A DNA stretch of 64,000 nt from Plectrocnemia conspersa (GCA_009617715.1 VTFK01000077.1:682001-746000); one strand, 5' to 3'; shown: positions 1-11,910, counted from the stretch's first letter. The notes: generated by a model not told the origin, from the sequence alone. A program made the numbers and translations.

Positions 1-770
1 AGACATCAGCGCATCAGTAGAACCCAGCCATAGCCGTCAATAATACAACTTGACACTCATCTGACATTTCAACTAAAATGAAATATGTATATAAAATAAA
101 CTGTAAACAGCATTTCAGGCATCTATTTGATCGCAAAATCACATCCTTACAGCCTCAAAACCCGAAAGTATTTTGTTCTTAAGTGTATTTGTGATAACCA
201 TATATTAATATCTATGCATTTGCATCCAAGACACGTTTCAGCTCTGATTTAAATAAAACTGTTTCATACAGAGTAGATCTCTACTCTTTTTGCCATTGTT
301 TATAAAAATTTTGCTTAAAAAATATTTTAAATAGGCTCTTAAGTAACCTCATTATTCAATAAAAACGTCAACTTTTTTACTGCTTTAAATTCACATCATT
401 TAGTTACAAACAAATTAAAGTCGGAGATGAATTACATCAGCAGTTTTTCCATTTTAACAAAAAGGGCTTCGCACTTGAGAAACGTTGCTACGTTGAATAT
501 ATATAAGAGCTTTTAAAGTAAAAAAATCATGGATATACATATACAGTAATAAATTACGTGTAATCGTAATTAAAAATATTTAAGCAATTTGTATTATAAA
601 ACAAAATTTTGATTATAATGTTCTTCATTAATTTAATAAATGTAAAATTTTAATAGAAACAATATTTTTATGCTACCCTTTTCACCGAATTAGTTGTAAA
701 AATATATGATTAAAATCACAATTTTGGTTTGATATTATATAACGTTAAATTACGAATGACATAAAAATTC
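1..770. other. AT-rich spacer, no gene seen
   Basis: Homopolymer-rich A/T sequence with no frame of useful length and no recognised repeat ends. The first 60 bases are less AT-rich, but I cannot assign them. Confidence 0.5.
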
Positions 771-774
771 TATA

Positions 775-1110
775 TGCTCTATCAAAAACTATACGCTTCG
801 TTTGAACTATCGATATCTAATCTGTCAAGCGATGCTGTTTCAATTATTCGTTCAATTCCACCTGGCATTCGTCGCCGTCAATTGATTCCCAGGAATCGAT
901 CCTTCCAATTTGGCCCGAGACCAGGGCCAAATTCCCGGTGGTACAGTGATAAATTTTACCCAAACGGGTCAAAAATTAAACAAAAACCCTACTGCAACGA
1001 AGATTTACAGCGCGGACGAGAATTCCAGAGTTCCAGGGAAAAGAGTATGAGGGCTGACTATGTGTGTGTGTATATTCGACGGAAAAATATTTTCCTTTCA
1101 CAGTGAAAAG
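775..1110. other. Mixed-composition island, candidate regulatory element
   Basis: Base composition rises to near even between about 830 and 1040, in sharp contrast to both flanks. The core holds a paired motif, ggcccgagaccagggcc, and words such as GTCAATTGATT. A 110-codon frame runs through it (774-1106, plus) but has no recognisable domain and ends in low-complexity sequence, so I do not call a gene. A conserved non-coding element is the simplest reading. Confidence 0.35.
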
Positions 1111-2645
1111 CCATAGAACACGTGAAAATGACAAATTGTGTACGTATTTATATTTATTTTCTTTTCACTTCGCTTTGAATCACATCGTACCTGCTAAGAA
1201 ACAGCTTTTCTAGAATACTTGTGCGGGTAATACATCATAAATATGATGTTTTTCTAAGAGGACATATACAAGACAGCCTTTAATTACGTGCTATCTAGAT
1301 TCATTTTCTTATAAAAGTATTAATGAAAAAATGTATATGTTTACAACTGAGGAACAATTTTTTGATGACTTCTTTACATTTTTTTCTTTTTAATTAAAAA
1401 AAAAATTATTCTATTCAAGCATATCTTTGATATGGACAAAAACTCATGATGGTATTTATTAAACAGCATTGATGATTACGTACTGAGCAAGATGTTTGTC
1501 AAAACGTTGAGATAATTTAATTTTTCCGTTGAATAATTTTTTTTCAATTTTTTTTCGGAAAAGCTATGGTAAAATGCTAGTAAAATAATACATTTATTAG
1601 GGTTTTTATATAATTGAGCATGACAGATAGTACAAATTTATTTAAATATGAGCTTTAAGCTCAACAATAGAGGTGTCCGACTGGAAAATTGTCGACATTG
1701 CCCGCATATAGAATTAATATTTTTTTTTACAGTTTAAGCCATATTAAGAATAGGTCGAATAAAACTATACTTTTTACATAAAAGTTCAAAACATATTATT
1801 CTTAATGTGAACACTGAAAACGTTTTTGTGATATCAGTGCATTAACTTTTGGTTTAAAATAGAAGAGGCAATTAAAAAGATTTTAATTATACTTTTTGTA
1901 TGCTTCGTTATACACAGGGAATATTCTTAAAGTGCAGGATATTTGTTATTATCCAGTTATAAACATATAAAAGTCTCATAAAGACAATTTAATGAATAAT
2001 TCTTAACTTTAAATATCTGATTTCAAATCTATACATTATATCTGCAAGTTTGCAGGCAACGTATTAATCTCAACTGTGAATAGAATAACAAATATACTGA
2101 AATGTAGTTGCTGTTTGCTTAACTTTTAAAATCATATAATAAAATATTTATTATTACGTGGCTTTGTTCAGACACTGTATCCAAATAAATTTTGTTATTG
2201 ATCCTATCATCAGATAGTCACAATTTTGTTTAATTTCAAATGCCAACACTGGTGGAAACATTTAATTTAACTGAATTTTTATCTTGGAGATTTATGTTCA
2301 GTTTATTTAAATGAGCCGTGATATGGCACTAGAAATGTTAAATCAGCTATTTACAAAATTTAAGTACGGCTTTTCCTTTTGAGTTTATGACTTAATCACC
2401 TTATTGCAGTAATGAACACAGTATATTTTTTTGCATTGTCGTTCACAAGCTTTGCTAATCTATTCATTATACAAGCATCAATGACAATATCAAACATGTG
2501 ATGTTGCTATTTTTGCTTAATATATCTGCGCTTTCAAATTATACTTTAATAAAGTTGTCGTCAGTTAACGAATTTTCTTTGCTTAAAAAAAAAGCATTTT
2601 CTACTAAGTAGCTTTGGATAAAAAATCCTATGCTATGAAATAAGA
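1111..2645. other. AT-rich spacer, no gene seen
   Basis: About 1.5 kb of A/T-rich DNA with scattered homopolymers. No frame, splice pair or repeat end was found up to the hAT target duplication at 2646. Confidence 0.5.
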
Positions 2646-2653
2646 CTTACAAG
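2646..2653. repeat. Left 8-bp target-site duplication of the hAT element
   Basis: CTTACAAG immediately outside the left terminal repeat, identical to 3763-3770 outside the right one. Confidence 0.85.
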
Positions 2654-3762
2654 TAGAGTCTCCAATTACTCGAACCATCAACTACTCGAGTATCGAATAT
2701 TAAAATTTTAATATACTCGAGTACTCGAGTACTTTCGAGTATTTACCAAATGTACCAAAATAGCTATTATTCAAATTCGTGCACATATAAATAAATCAAT
2801 AAAATACTTAGTATGTTCATTTTACAATTATTTTAACTTCACGAACATAAAAAAAACAATAATGCAAAAGTGTCTCGAATTTAATATTACTGCTAACCTT
2901 TGGTTTTATTATTCCCGTTATGGAAAAAACCCTTTCCGTTGTTGTTGATGTTGGTCTTATTGTCATTAACGCGTTGGATAAGGCTTCTAATTTATATCTG
3001 TTCGCTTTTTATAGATATAACATTTTTTGAACTCTCTTTTTATGTTCTCTTCTTTCATTCCCTTCTCTGCTTTTCTTTTATTTCCTTCGATAATTGACAA
3101 AATAGCATTTTGTAAATCTTCTTGAATAGATTTTTTTCTTAACAATATACAATATTCTACTCCTTCTGACTAATGCGAAGAATTTAAATCTATATCCTTC
3201 GAAGGTGTATTTGGGTGAATCCCTTTCACTCTAGAGCTAAAAACGGTTTGCAAAGAACTGACTTTACTTTGAATGCCTTTAAAACACACAATTGTTGTGA
3301 TTTATATTTTAAGCTGAGGGATCAGTATAAACAATTTACAACACTTTACGCTACAACTGCATAGTCATAAAACCTAAAAAATTTTTTTGTTGATATTTCA
3401 TATTGTTCATTGCCATAAATTAGATAAGTCGGGACTGTCGAACAGAAAACACAAAAGAAATTTCTCCGTCGTACCCACTAACATAGCCGACGACCGGAAC
3501 TATGCAACTATGGAACTATGAAAAAATTATACCTGATAGTAACCGCTCTAACTCGGGACTTCGGGCATAAGCGCCAAATAAAAGCAAGACGATAACCTTT
3601 ACCGGACCGAGTTAAAGTTATTTTTGTTTCTGAAATATTTCAAAATTTTTTAATTTCGAGTATTAATCGAGTAATTTTCAAAATACTCGATTATCAAGTA
3701 ATTGAAAAATAGACAAAAATACTCGAGTATCGAGTACTCGATTACTCGAATTGGAGACTCTA
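2654..3762 (-). mobile_element. hAT transposon with intact ends and decayed transposase
   Basis: The element is bounded by perfect 14-bp inverted ends (TAGAGTCTCCAATT) and an 8-bp direct duplication, CTTACAAG, at 2646-2653 and 3763-3770. An 8-bp target duplication with TAG/CAG-type ends is the hallmark of the hAT superfamily. Both ends carry subterminal copies of the ACTCGAGTA/TACTCGAG motif (2665-2735 and 3657-3750), as expected of transposase-binding arrays. At about 1.1 kb it is much shorter than an autonomous hAT, and the only coding remnant recognised is the transposase C-terminus on the minus strand. The perfect duplication suggests fairly recent insertion, even though the coding part is dead. 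Confidence 0.85.
2817..2984 (-). pseudogene. hAT transposase C-terminal dimerisation domain remnant
   Basis: Read on the minus strand, this stretch translates without a stop to ALMTIRPTSTTTERVFSITG, then SNIKFETLL, and ends at a stop at 2817-2819. This is the C-terminal hAT dimerisation region, whose usual form is a small residue followed by PTS...SER(V)FS..G and then a region of basic residues and a hydrophobic helix. The frame is closed by a stop a few codons upstream, and the catalytic RNase H-like core is not recognisable in the rest of the element. It is therefore a fossil fragment that cannot encode a working transposase. Confidence 0.8.
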
Positions 3763-3770
3763 CTTACAAG
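3763..3770. repeat. Right 8-bp target-site duplication of the hAT element
   Basis: Second copy of CTTACAAG, directly after the right terminal repeat. Confidence 0.85.
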
Positions 3771-3884
3771 TAACTGTATGTTATTGGAACAGAATATTTT
3801 TATTACGCATTTATAACATACAAAGAAGCGGTCATTTAAAAGGCTTATTTTCATGATTGATATCGCCAATAAGATATGACATTA

Positions 3885-4123
3885 ACCAACGTCTTACAGT
3901 TTTCTGACAATGCAAATCTAAATAAATATTTCTCGTGGGCTTTGCTGTGCTTAAATTTTAATTAGTACAAAAATGGATAAAAAATATTGTGTCTAACTAC
4001 AAATAAAAATAAACCATTCGTGGATTAAATAAAAAAAATAGTTTTTTATTACGAACGTCTTGTTTTAATAACAGTCCGTTTTCGACTGAGTAAAAATCTG
4101 TCACTTAATATGAAACTACCTAA
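3885..4123 (-). mobile_element. 5' terminal fragment of an irritans-like mariner
   Basis: The right end ends in ATGAAACTACCTAA followed by TA, matching the right end of the complete mariner at 57994 (ATGAAACAACCTAA, TA). Inward similarity continues with gaps through TAGTACAAAAATGGATA at about 3964-3980 (compare TTGTACAAAAATGGATA near 57805-57821) and the CTGACAATGCAAAT block near 3903. The element is therefore the transposase-start end of the same family. Its other end is not seen, and the similarity fades about 120 bp before the neighbouring hAT insertion. It is a truncated copy. Confidence 0.65.
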
Positions 4124-4560
4124 TATATAAAAAAAATAACAAATCTTGTGTAATTTATATAAAATATAATAATACATCTATCCAGTAAGTCCTAAGTAAC
4201 ACCAATTTGTCAAATATGTAGCATGTTTTCTAATCAGTATTTTATTTATAAACTATTTGCTTGTTAAGCACATTATTTTATAATTATTTAATTAAAATAT
4301 ATATTTTTTTAATGATTAAAAAAGAGATGTTTTTAATACAATTACTATCTGATGTACATACAATTACATATATGCGACAAGCGGAAATCGAACCAGTGAC
4401 CTATTTCTCTTGTCATTGATTTCACTGGTAAAACGTTTCAGACGTTAACCTGAATGTTAACTAAAGTTCTTCCGTTCGGGGCGTGTGTATGCTGCAGGCA
4501 TACAAAGCACAGATACATTTAGAAAGTACACCCAATATGTTACATGTTACATTTTCCATG
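4124..4560. other. AT-rich spacer with one tRNA-like stretch
   Basis: Apart from the tRNA-like remnant at 4383-4452, this is A/T-rich sequence with no frame. Confidence 0.4.
4375..4455 (-). repeat. Possible tRNA-derived SINE remnant
   Basis: On the minus strand, GGTTCGATTTCC (4394 to 4383) fits the RNA polymerase III B box, and AGGTTAACGTCTGAAA, some 50 bp upstream, is a poor A box. Spacing fits a tRNA promoter, but no cloverleaf forms and no second copy in the window supports it. Confidence 0.25.
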
Positions 4561-5570
4561 TAAATGCGTGGTAAAAAAACGTATTACATTTTCTCGGATC
4601 GATATCCACCAATCGCAGATAAAACAACAAATTAAAAAGTGAATGTCACGGCCACCCTAATGATAAATTTTGATTAAACCATTCTGTATGCGAGCGAGAG
4701 GTTGGTGGTTTCGCTTTTATTTTTATATAAACATTATTTTCCAAAGAAAATAATTCGCAATTTTAACTGCGAGCGAAACGAGCGTTTAATACAACACGCG
4801 CGCTCGTTAAAAATGTGAAATTGTCAAAGTGTGGAGAGCAGAACGTGAATTTGGTCTCTGAAAATAAAACGTAAATACATTATCATGAACATTGAAAAAG
4901 TTTTTAATTTAAAATATTTATCAACGCCTTGAAAATGTATATAAATAATTGTGTTATATACAATCCTAAAGACATGTCCATTCTACCTATTTTATCACTC
5001 GCGAAGTGATCAATCAAGCAAGATTCGCACTTAGGGGGTCTATAAAATATTTTATAGCAGCTTTATATAATTTTTTGTGAATATTTAAATCTTTACCATT
5101 AGACAAATTTAGGTAAAGTGCATTTTAAATAATATATATATGGACAAACATTTAGTTAAATATATTTATTTTTTAATTATAAAAAAATTCACCTCAAAAG
5201 ATTAAAGAGATCGTAACACGCCACCAGAAAATCCTTCTCTTTCTAAGCACCCTAATATTTAACAACCTTCTTTATAATAAAATACATCTTGAATTCGCAT
5301 GAAATGTACTGCGAAAATCCAGAGGAAACGTTATGCTCCTATCACCTTAATAACTCTCGACTTTTATGCGTTATTGCCTTAAACCGGCGCATACGCGAGC
5401 TTTGAGAAGATATCCTTTTACTTTATTCAACAAAATTGCGTAACAATACCTCGTTTCATTATATCGATACATCCAGATTGGTCTGGTCCTATAATTTAAT
5501 TAAATTTGTTACTTGATAAGATCGAAGAGATTTCATTGCGATTTAGAGACAAATAAAATAAAAAAGCTTT
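4560..5570. other. Cluster of mixed-composition islands
   Basis: Two blocks stand out from the A/T background. 4590-4850 contains GATCGATATCCACCAATC and a run of CGAGCGAAACGAGCG/CGCGCGCTCG. 5215-5490 contains CTCGACTTTTATGCGTTATT, similar to Caudal/Hox-type TTTATG sites. No coding frame or splice pair is seen. Regulatory function is inferred from composition only. Confidence 0.3.
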
Positions 5571-6627
5571 GTTGCTCGTTTCGTTAAACCAAAGTAAAAC
5601 AAGCTAGATTAGTATATATGTATATATGTGTATTTGTCTAAAACTTCCCATACGGACAGATTCGTTTAAATTGAATTTCTTGTTACGAAAAAAAGAAAGG
5701 TTTGAAACTCGAAAATTTATCTAGACACTAACGACAGTTTCGGATCGGCGCAAAAAAAGATAAATTTCCTCCAAAAGTCTAGTTGATAGATTGGAATTTA
5801 AGTTAAGCTCTGGGTCCGCGATGTGGATCCGAATTTTATAAATTCACGAGAGCTTTTAGCACTTGAGTGAATGCTTTTGTAATTAAGTATGTATACGTAT
5901 CAAATTAGCGCTTTTGGGATATCTCTTTAATTTTAAATGATTTTTCAAGAATATTTTACGAGAAAAACAACTCAAATACAAAAATAACATTGTTTAAATT
6001 ATTATATACAATCCCTTTAAAATGTTTAAAACTCAAAATGTATTTTTAGCAGATTGTTAAATCTGCGTACTGTTTAAATTAAAAAATGATCTCTATTATA
6101 TTGTTATCATCTTCTTGTTTAATGTTAATTAATTTATAAATTATTATTAATTTATTTTAAATATTATATTATAAACAATATATAAATGATAAAAAAAATC
6201 TTAGTAAATTAATTAATCGTCATGCTAAGAAAAAATCGTAATAATTACTATTTGTTTAGTACATATGAGACTTTCTTTAGAAAGTGTATATTTTATCAAA
6301 AAGGAGGAACATAAAAGCCAATAATATGTAACTAAGTAGTTGATAGATAAGTTTTTCTTAACGACAGAGTAGCAGTAGCTGCTCGAATTTTAGTTAAAAT
6401 AAAATGTGCTTTAATGTGTTCAGCAACACAGAGACTAGTCTCTTTATTGACATAATATCATTCGATTATACGAATCTAAGTTTAAATAAGTTTTATTTAA
6501 CACTTAAATAGTGAAGGTCCGTTAGGTCATCCATATCAACAAAATAACGATCCTTGCTCGCGTTTTTAATGATCCTAATAATCACCAGATATTAATTTAA
6601 TAGATTTTAAGAAAGATAATTGTCATA
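5571..6627. other. AT-rich spacer
   Basis: A short richer patch lies at 5740-5880. The rest is A/T-rich with no frame and no repeat end before the TA-flanked element. Confidence 0.4.
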
Positions 6628-7767
6628 TGCCTCCACTAAACTCTCTGGAAGTTGTCCGAACCTAAACTACACCGAAGTCGGCCGAGATCTACGACTTCGA
6701 GTAAGCGCCCACGCTGTCGCGAATTAAATATGCCCACGCGCTTCGCGGCGTGGATGACGTTCGGACGGCGGCTGCTGTCACGTATAGCTAGCATATTTGC
6801 GCGCGATCGAAAAGTGCCAAATAATCGCAATTTTTAAATTGTCATATTATTTAAATTACGCTACTGATAATTATAAAAGTTTGTGTGGACACTCACCAAT
6901 ACAATATTAATGAAAACTTTTCGGTCGTAAATATTCAATTCACGCAAAATCTTTGTCGGCTTTTGCGAAATGCCATAAGGCATAAAAATGATACTTTAGA
7001 AAACGAACACTACATGTGTGACTATTCTATAATTTGTCGCCATTAATTCTAAATAAGAATTCGTTTTGATGTGACATTTATATTAACCGATCTAGGAAAA
7101 TACATAAGGATATTGAAAAAGATTTTTTTTAACAAAACCAAGTACCACTAATTATTTTTTAATTATTTAATTTTATATGAAAAAAAAATATAATAACGAT
7201 ATTTGTTAGAAGAATATACTATCAAAAATATAATTAATTTATTTTGGTGCCCTAAAAAATTTAAAGATGTCAGTAAGAGTCTGTTGAAGATCGAGTTTCA
7301 TAAAAGCATGTTAACATGCGTCCCACTGTAGCATGTGGTATTGTAACTTGACCACGTGCCCATGATGCAGCGCTCGTTATGCGTGTTAACCATAGGACGC
7401 CTACGCGCATACTGAAATTGAACCGAGTTACTCGTTCTATCTCAGTTTGCGAAGCACCATATCATTATCTCTTTCACTCTCGTCATTTAACACGCGAGAG
7501 CGCGAAAGCGGAAGTATCTCACCGCACACGCTCGAAAGAGCAGCTCCGACTTCGGTCCTTTTGACTCAGAAAAAATGCCGACAATGTACGGAAGCGCTCG
7601 AAGCTGGCTAAGTCGACTGAATTACCCCACTTTACCTCCCGTTCTCGGTAACCTCGGATAACCGAGAGATTATAGAGCAGGCAGAACCGAACTCAACCGA
7701 AGTAACCTATTATATTCTCCGTCCTTGGCCAACATTGGCCAACTTCCAGAGAGCGTAGTGCAGACGT
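6628..7767. mobile_element. TA-flanked inverted-repeat element, copy 1
   Basis: About 1.14 kb, homologous almost end to end to 34688-35729. The ends are imperfect inverted repeats: TGCCTCCACTAAACTCTCTG at the left, and ACGTCTGCACTACGCTCTCT read inward from the right. Both are flanked by TA, which points to a Tc1/mariner-like non-autonomous element, although no transposase is recognisable. The interior alternates GC-richer blocks (6650-6810, 7260-7740) with an A/T block. The frame 7379-7564 (plus) is also open in copy 2, but the family looks non-coding overall. Confidence 0.7.
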
Positions 7768-8100
7768 TACACAACTAAAGTTCTTAATTTAACTGTAAAT
7801 TATATATGTAATAAGTCATTAGGTTAAAAAGAGTTGCAGTTGTGATAAAAAATAATGTAGATATTTATTAAAAAAGTGTTTTTAATAAATATTAAAAAAA
7901 TAAATAAAATATTATTTTAATATCTATCTGTTGTCATTATCATAAATTACAAAATATATTACGTATATATGCTTTTTAACTACATTTCTCAAAAAATAAT
8001 GGACTGATCTATAATGTGATAAAACTTACCTTAAACACAACTATATGAAACGAGCCCTTTTAAACACATGCGCATATAAATGGCACAATAAAACAATTAT
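7768..8100. other. AT-rich spacer
   Basis: A/T-rich, no frame, no repeat boundary recognised. Confidence 0.4.
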
Positions 8101-8107
8101 TTTGCGT

Positions 8108-8127
8108 ACTTCGTCCTTGGACGAAGT
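8108..8127. repeat. 20-nt hairpin upstream of the 8204 ORF
   Basis: ACTTCGTCC TT GGACGAAGT forms a 9-bp perfect stem with a two-base centre. Role unknown. Confidence 0.5.
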
Positions 8128-8203
8128 TTACAGAAACATACTTTCAAGTTAAGTGTCGCACCTTTTGTGAAAAACGAGCAAAGTTGAACAATGGCGTAGC
8201 GCG

Positions 8204-8470
8204 ATGGTGATAATCAACGTTGACGACGAGTGGACAAACTTTTTATTCCACCCAAGAATTGTAAGGAATAATTTATCGTTTAATTACAACGACGAAATAA
8301 TAAATCGGTTTGCGTATCCTGCAAATGTGCGGGCCACAACAAGAACTATAGGTGCAAATTACCAACCCGACAAACCCATGGTCGTCCATCAGGGATGTTT
8401 AAATTGGGGTGTAACACACCCACGTCAAAAGATCTTAGATATAATCGAGGATGGCATACCGAAACACTGA
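8204..8470 (+). CDS. Unrecognised 88-residue ORF with coding-like composition
   Basis: This frame is set in A/T-rich DNA but has a varied amino-acid composition (acidic N-terminus NVDDEW, later GCLNWGV) and mixed third positions, unlike the low-complexity frames nearby. The ATG at 8204 is the first in frame. Another ATG eight codons' length upstream (8191) is closed at once by a stop. No signal peptide, membrane segment or known motif is visible, and no splice site is convincing. The A/T-rich downstream sequence has no clear polyadenylation context. It could be a small gene, an exon, or a fragment of an integrated or mobile element. I do not assign a function. Confidence 0.25.
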   Translation: MVIINVDDEWTNFLFHPRIVRNNLSFNYNDEIINRFAYPANVRATTRTIGANYQPDKPMVVHQGCLNWGVTHPRQKILDIIEDGIPKH

Positions 8471-8499
8471 TGACATAATAAACTGCCGGCTCAAGTTAA

Positions 8500-9758
8500 A
8501 TAATTAAACTTAAAGCGAACGGATAAATTTGCCAGAGTTATATATGAAAGTTAGCTTAGGAAACGTTCGTGTGGCCCTTTGTTACAATAAAACAATATGA
8601 GCTTTCAACCTACGTACATACAAATGACCTGTGAAGTTCGCAAAGCACTGCCGATCGTTCTCAATGCAACCGCTTTGTATTTATTTTATGGCATACTATT
8701 GAAAAATAAACGTTGAGAATTGAATACGAGTTTATTCGTTTTTCTTTAAGGAATAAACATGAATAGTTTAATTAATCCACATAACATCATTATATAAGCT
8801 TATGTATTTATATATATTAATATTTAAAACACGAAAGAACAGGGTAACTGCATTAAAAGTTTTCGAGCTTATACTATTTTACATATATTAAATCGTGCTA
8901 TGTAATGCGACTATAAAGGAAAATTTATAATTATAAATTTGCATTTAACGTCTCAAAGGGCATCCTTTTATAAATTGTACATGGACTAAAGGTACAGTAA
9001 TGAATATATAATATGAAACCTTCGGTAAATCGAAACAGACCAAAAATGTGGTATGCCATAAATATGATAGAATATAATAAGCAAAATAACAGTTATCCAA
9101 GGGTTTAGGTTCGAATTGAGGGTCAACATGTTTGTATTATAAAATCAAATAAATTATTAATAAATAATGCTCTAAGTTTATATAGCGAAACAATAACAAT
9201 TTTAAGTAAACAATACGTTAACAATTTTGTATATAAAAACTTATTTCGTTTAATATAAATGTACCTATATGTAAAAAGTGCTGAACTTTTTTTAATATTT
9301 ATTTTGGGAAACAATAATAGGTAATTACTATTCGTTGTATTTTCACTATAAATGATATATTATTATACATTTTATGTATTGAATTGACTTAAGGGGATTT
9401 ATGTAATTCATTGATACAAAAATCTGCAATAAATTTTGTTGACAAATTTAATAACAATATATGTAAACTTAAATTTAATAAAAATCATTGTAATGTGAAC
9501 TATTCATAATATGTCATAATCTATAGCGGTGTGCTCTATATTACAATTGTATGTATGTGACTCGATAGCAGAAAACTGTTACAAAAATGTCAATTGAACA
9601 GGGACGGATCGAGTCAATCCATTTTCGTGAAAATCGACCACCTACACAGAGAGAGCAATAACCTTTTCAATCTGTAGACTGCAGTATTAATAAAACAAAT
9701 GTTATAAACCGACTGATTTAAATTTTAGTTCACCTATATGTAGTTGCTCATTATTACA
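8500..9758. other. AT-rich spacer
   Basis: Slightly richer near 8560-8680, then A/T-rich. No gene, splice pair or repeat boundary found. Confidence 0.4.
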
Positions 9759-9785
9759 TTAACCCATTGAGTGCCTGTCGTGTTA
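9759..9785 (+). mobile_element. Possible piggyBac-type terminal repeat
   Basis: TTAACCCATTGAGTGCC resembles the TTAA target plus CCCTTTG/CCCATTGAGTGCC-type ends of insect piggyBac-like elements. The reverse-complement partner was not found downstream, and no transposase is visible, so only a solitary end can be suggested. Confidence 0.3.
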
Positions 9786-11630
9786 CATAGTTAAAAAATT
9801 AAAAAATCTTACATAAACGTTACGAGGAATAAAACCGAGTCAATTGCATTAACGAAACGTCGATAAACTTTATCACCATCTTTCCGAAGTTAACAGAGTA
9901 GTAAATCAAAATTTTAATTTAAAAAAACACATTTTGAAACTTTGCTCTAAAGGACTTGCCGCAACACTAACCTTAGCGCGTTTAGCACAAATAATAAAAT
10001 CTTAATAAACATACAATTAATCAGACCCATCTGAACATCAGTTATATATTATTTTTTTCTAAATTGCAAGTCAACCAAAATAAAGCCATAATACGCCTTT
10101 TTATACTTATGTAAGAAAACTTCATAAAAGCCTTTAAATAACAACAATAAAGAATATTTTCATATTCGCATCGTATTGTAAACACACTAGCCCATTAACT
10201 TCATGTATCAGAAACTACGATAAAAAACTTTAATTTAAATATAAACACATTATACCGAAGCATATATTGTTTTAAAATGCTGAAGAACAAATAATAATGT
10301 ATTTAGATCCTTAGTTAAATGTACTTAAATTTGAACTTGATCCATTGTTTTTTCTTACTTAAATTGCAAAAGGTATTTTAGTTATTATCTTAATTTAAAA
10401 CCACTAAAGTTTTATTTATATTATATCTAATAATCAAATCGTTTACATTAAAATGGTGATAAGCTAATAACATACATTATATAAAATAGTATGTTTATAG
10501 AAACAATTATATTATTGAAACAAATATTTTATGAAAAGAAAAGAAAATGTTACAAATTTCTAAAATATAACATATATTTATTTATTGTAAATCTTTTGCT
10601 GTAACATTACAGGCATTTCTGTAATAATCTACAATAAGATAAACACAATTAACACCTACTAAGTAATATTGAAAATAAATATATATGTTAGTGATATCTG
10701 TTTTATAAATCTTAAGTAATTATTACTGCAAACAATGAATAGATGTCACTATGCACGCCCTAGCTTAATTTTATAATAATTAATATTTTATTATATTTAT
10801 AATTCAGGAAAAGCTAATAAAACTGTGGTAATTGATCGAAATTATAATTATAAAACAATCACCTATTCCGATCTTTAAGGCACAATTAAAAAAAAAACAC
10901 TATTGGATTCGAACTGAAAGTTTTCAGATATTAGTCACTATTTTATTATGCTAATATTAAAAATATTTTTAACACATGAAGACATATAAAAAATATTATT
11001 CATAAAATTATAATATTGGCTTAATATATTTTTTTATTAATTTGTAAGCTACGATGTTTTTTTTAATTTAAGAAAAAATAAACTTATTAATTTTATGAAA
11101 ATTATTTTATATTTTATCATCCCTACATTCCATGTTGTCTGTTTAATTTTTGTCGCTTTCGTGACAACTCGGTTGGCTTGTCAAGCATTTTTTTTAACGT
11201 TCATATATATGTATTACACATAGAACTCATGTTTATTTTTTGTATACAAATAAAATGCTGTAATTTTATGTTAATATGTTTTACAAACGTAATTGAATAC
11301 AGGCAAATAAGTACACGCCTCTTTACAAAAAAATGTACTTTGAGAAACAGATCTCATTTAATGACATATAAGGTATACATATTTTTAAAGAGGATTTTAA
11401 TCTATATCAAACTGATAAATAAAATATATACTCAAAAAAAATATGTACATACACAATTTTGTCACAAAATAATATGAAAAAATTAATATATCTGGGTTGC
11501 ATATTTATCATGCTATTAGACGAGCAAGCATACTTTTATCCTGCCTTATTGCACAGGGAAAATATACACAGTTTCATAAACAAACACAATACAACGCAAC
11601 AAGAGAAATTTTCATCAGACGAAAAAGTGC
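9786..11630. other. AT-rich spacer
   Basis: Low-complexity A/T-rich sequence. Open frames here (for example 11178-11477) are rich in I, K, Y, F and N codons, as expected of random A/T DNA. Confidence 0.4.
10905..10955 (-). repeat. Possible tRNA-derived SINE remnant
   Basis: Minus-strand AGTTCGAATCC (10915 to 10905) matches the B box consensus at all but one base. TTAGCATAATAAAATAGTG, about 40 bp upstream, is a weak A box. It is followed on that strand by a T-rich tract. Confidence 0.3.
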
Positions 11631-11639
11631 TTTCACAAG

Positions 11640-11910
11640 AGTAGTATACGAGAAGCCTACTTCTGAGTACATTTACCGTTGCAACATTCACTCTAAGGGT
11701 CGTTCTTTTGATTATATTAACGGCAAAAGTTTTGTTTTTGAGCTCCCACGACACTTTCAATTATGTAAAATGAGCTACAAAATTAACGGATTAAGAGCGC
11801 CTACGTTTTGCGAGCGCAAAAGATTACAAACGGAGCTTTTAAGCTCTATTTGGCTACATTATCTAATTTCGAAAACACATTCGACCGTATTCACTTAGTG
11901 AGATCGACGA
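11640..11910. other. Mixed-composition island
   Basis: Composition is clearly richer than the flanks, with words such as GAGCTCCCACGACAC and GCCTACGTTTTGCGAGCGC. The overlapping frames (11497-11898 plus, 11536-11760 minus) lack any domain. Candidate regulatory DNA. Confidence 0.25.

Noticed and set aside
774..1106. 110-codon plus-strand frame
   Set aside because: Runs through a rich island and ends in repeat-like sequence, no recognisable protein feature.
2318..2340. TATGGCACTAGAAATG, reminiscent of the miR-263/miR-92 class
   Set aside because: Match is short and no precursor arm pairs with it.
2900..3097. 65-codon plus-strand frame inside the hAT element
   Set aside because: It is the antisense of the transposase C-terminal fragment.
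11497..11898. 133-codon plus-strand frame
   Set aside because: First half is low-complexity A/T sequence, overlaps two other frames, no domain.
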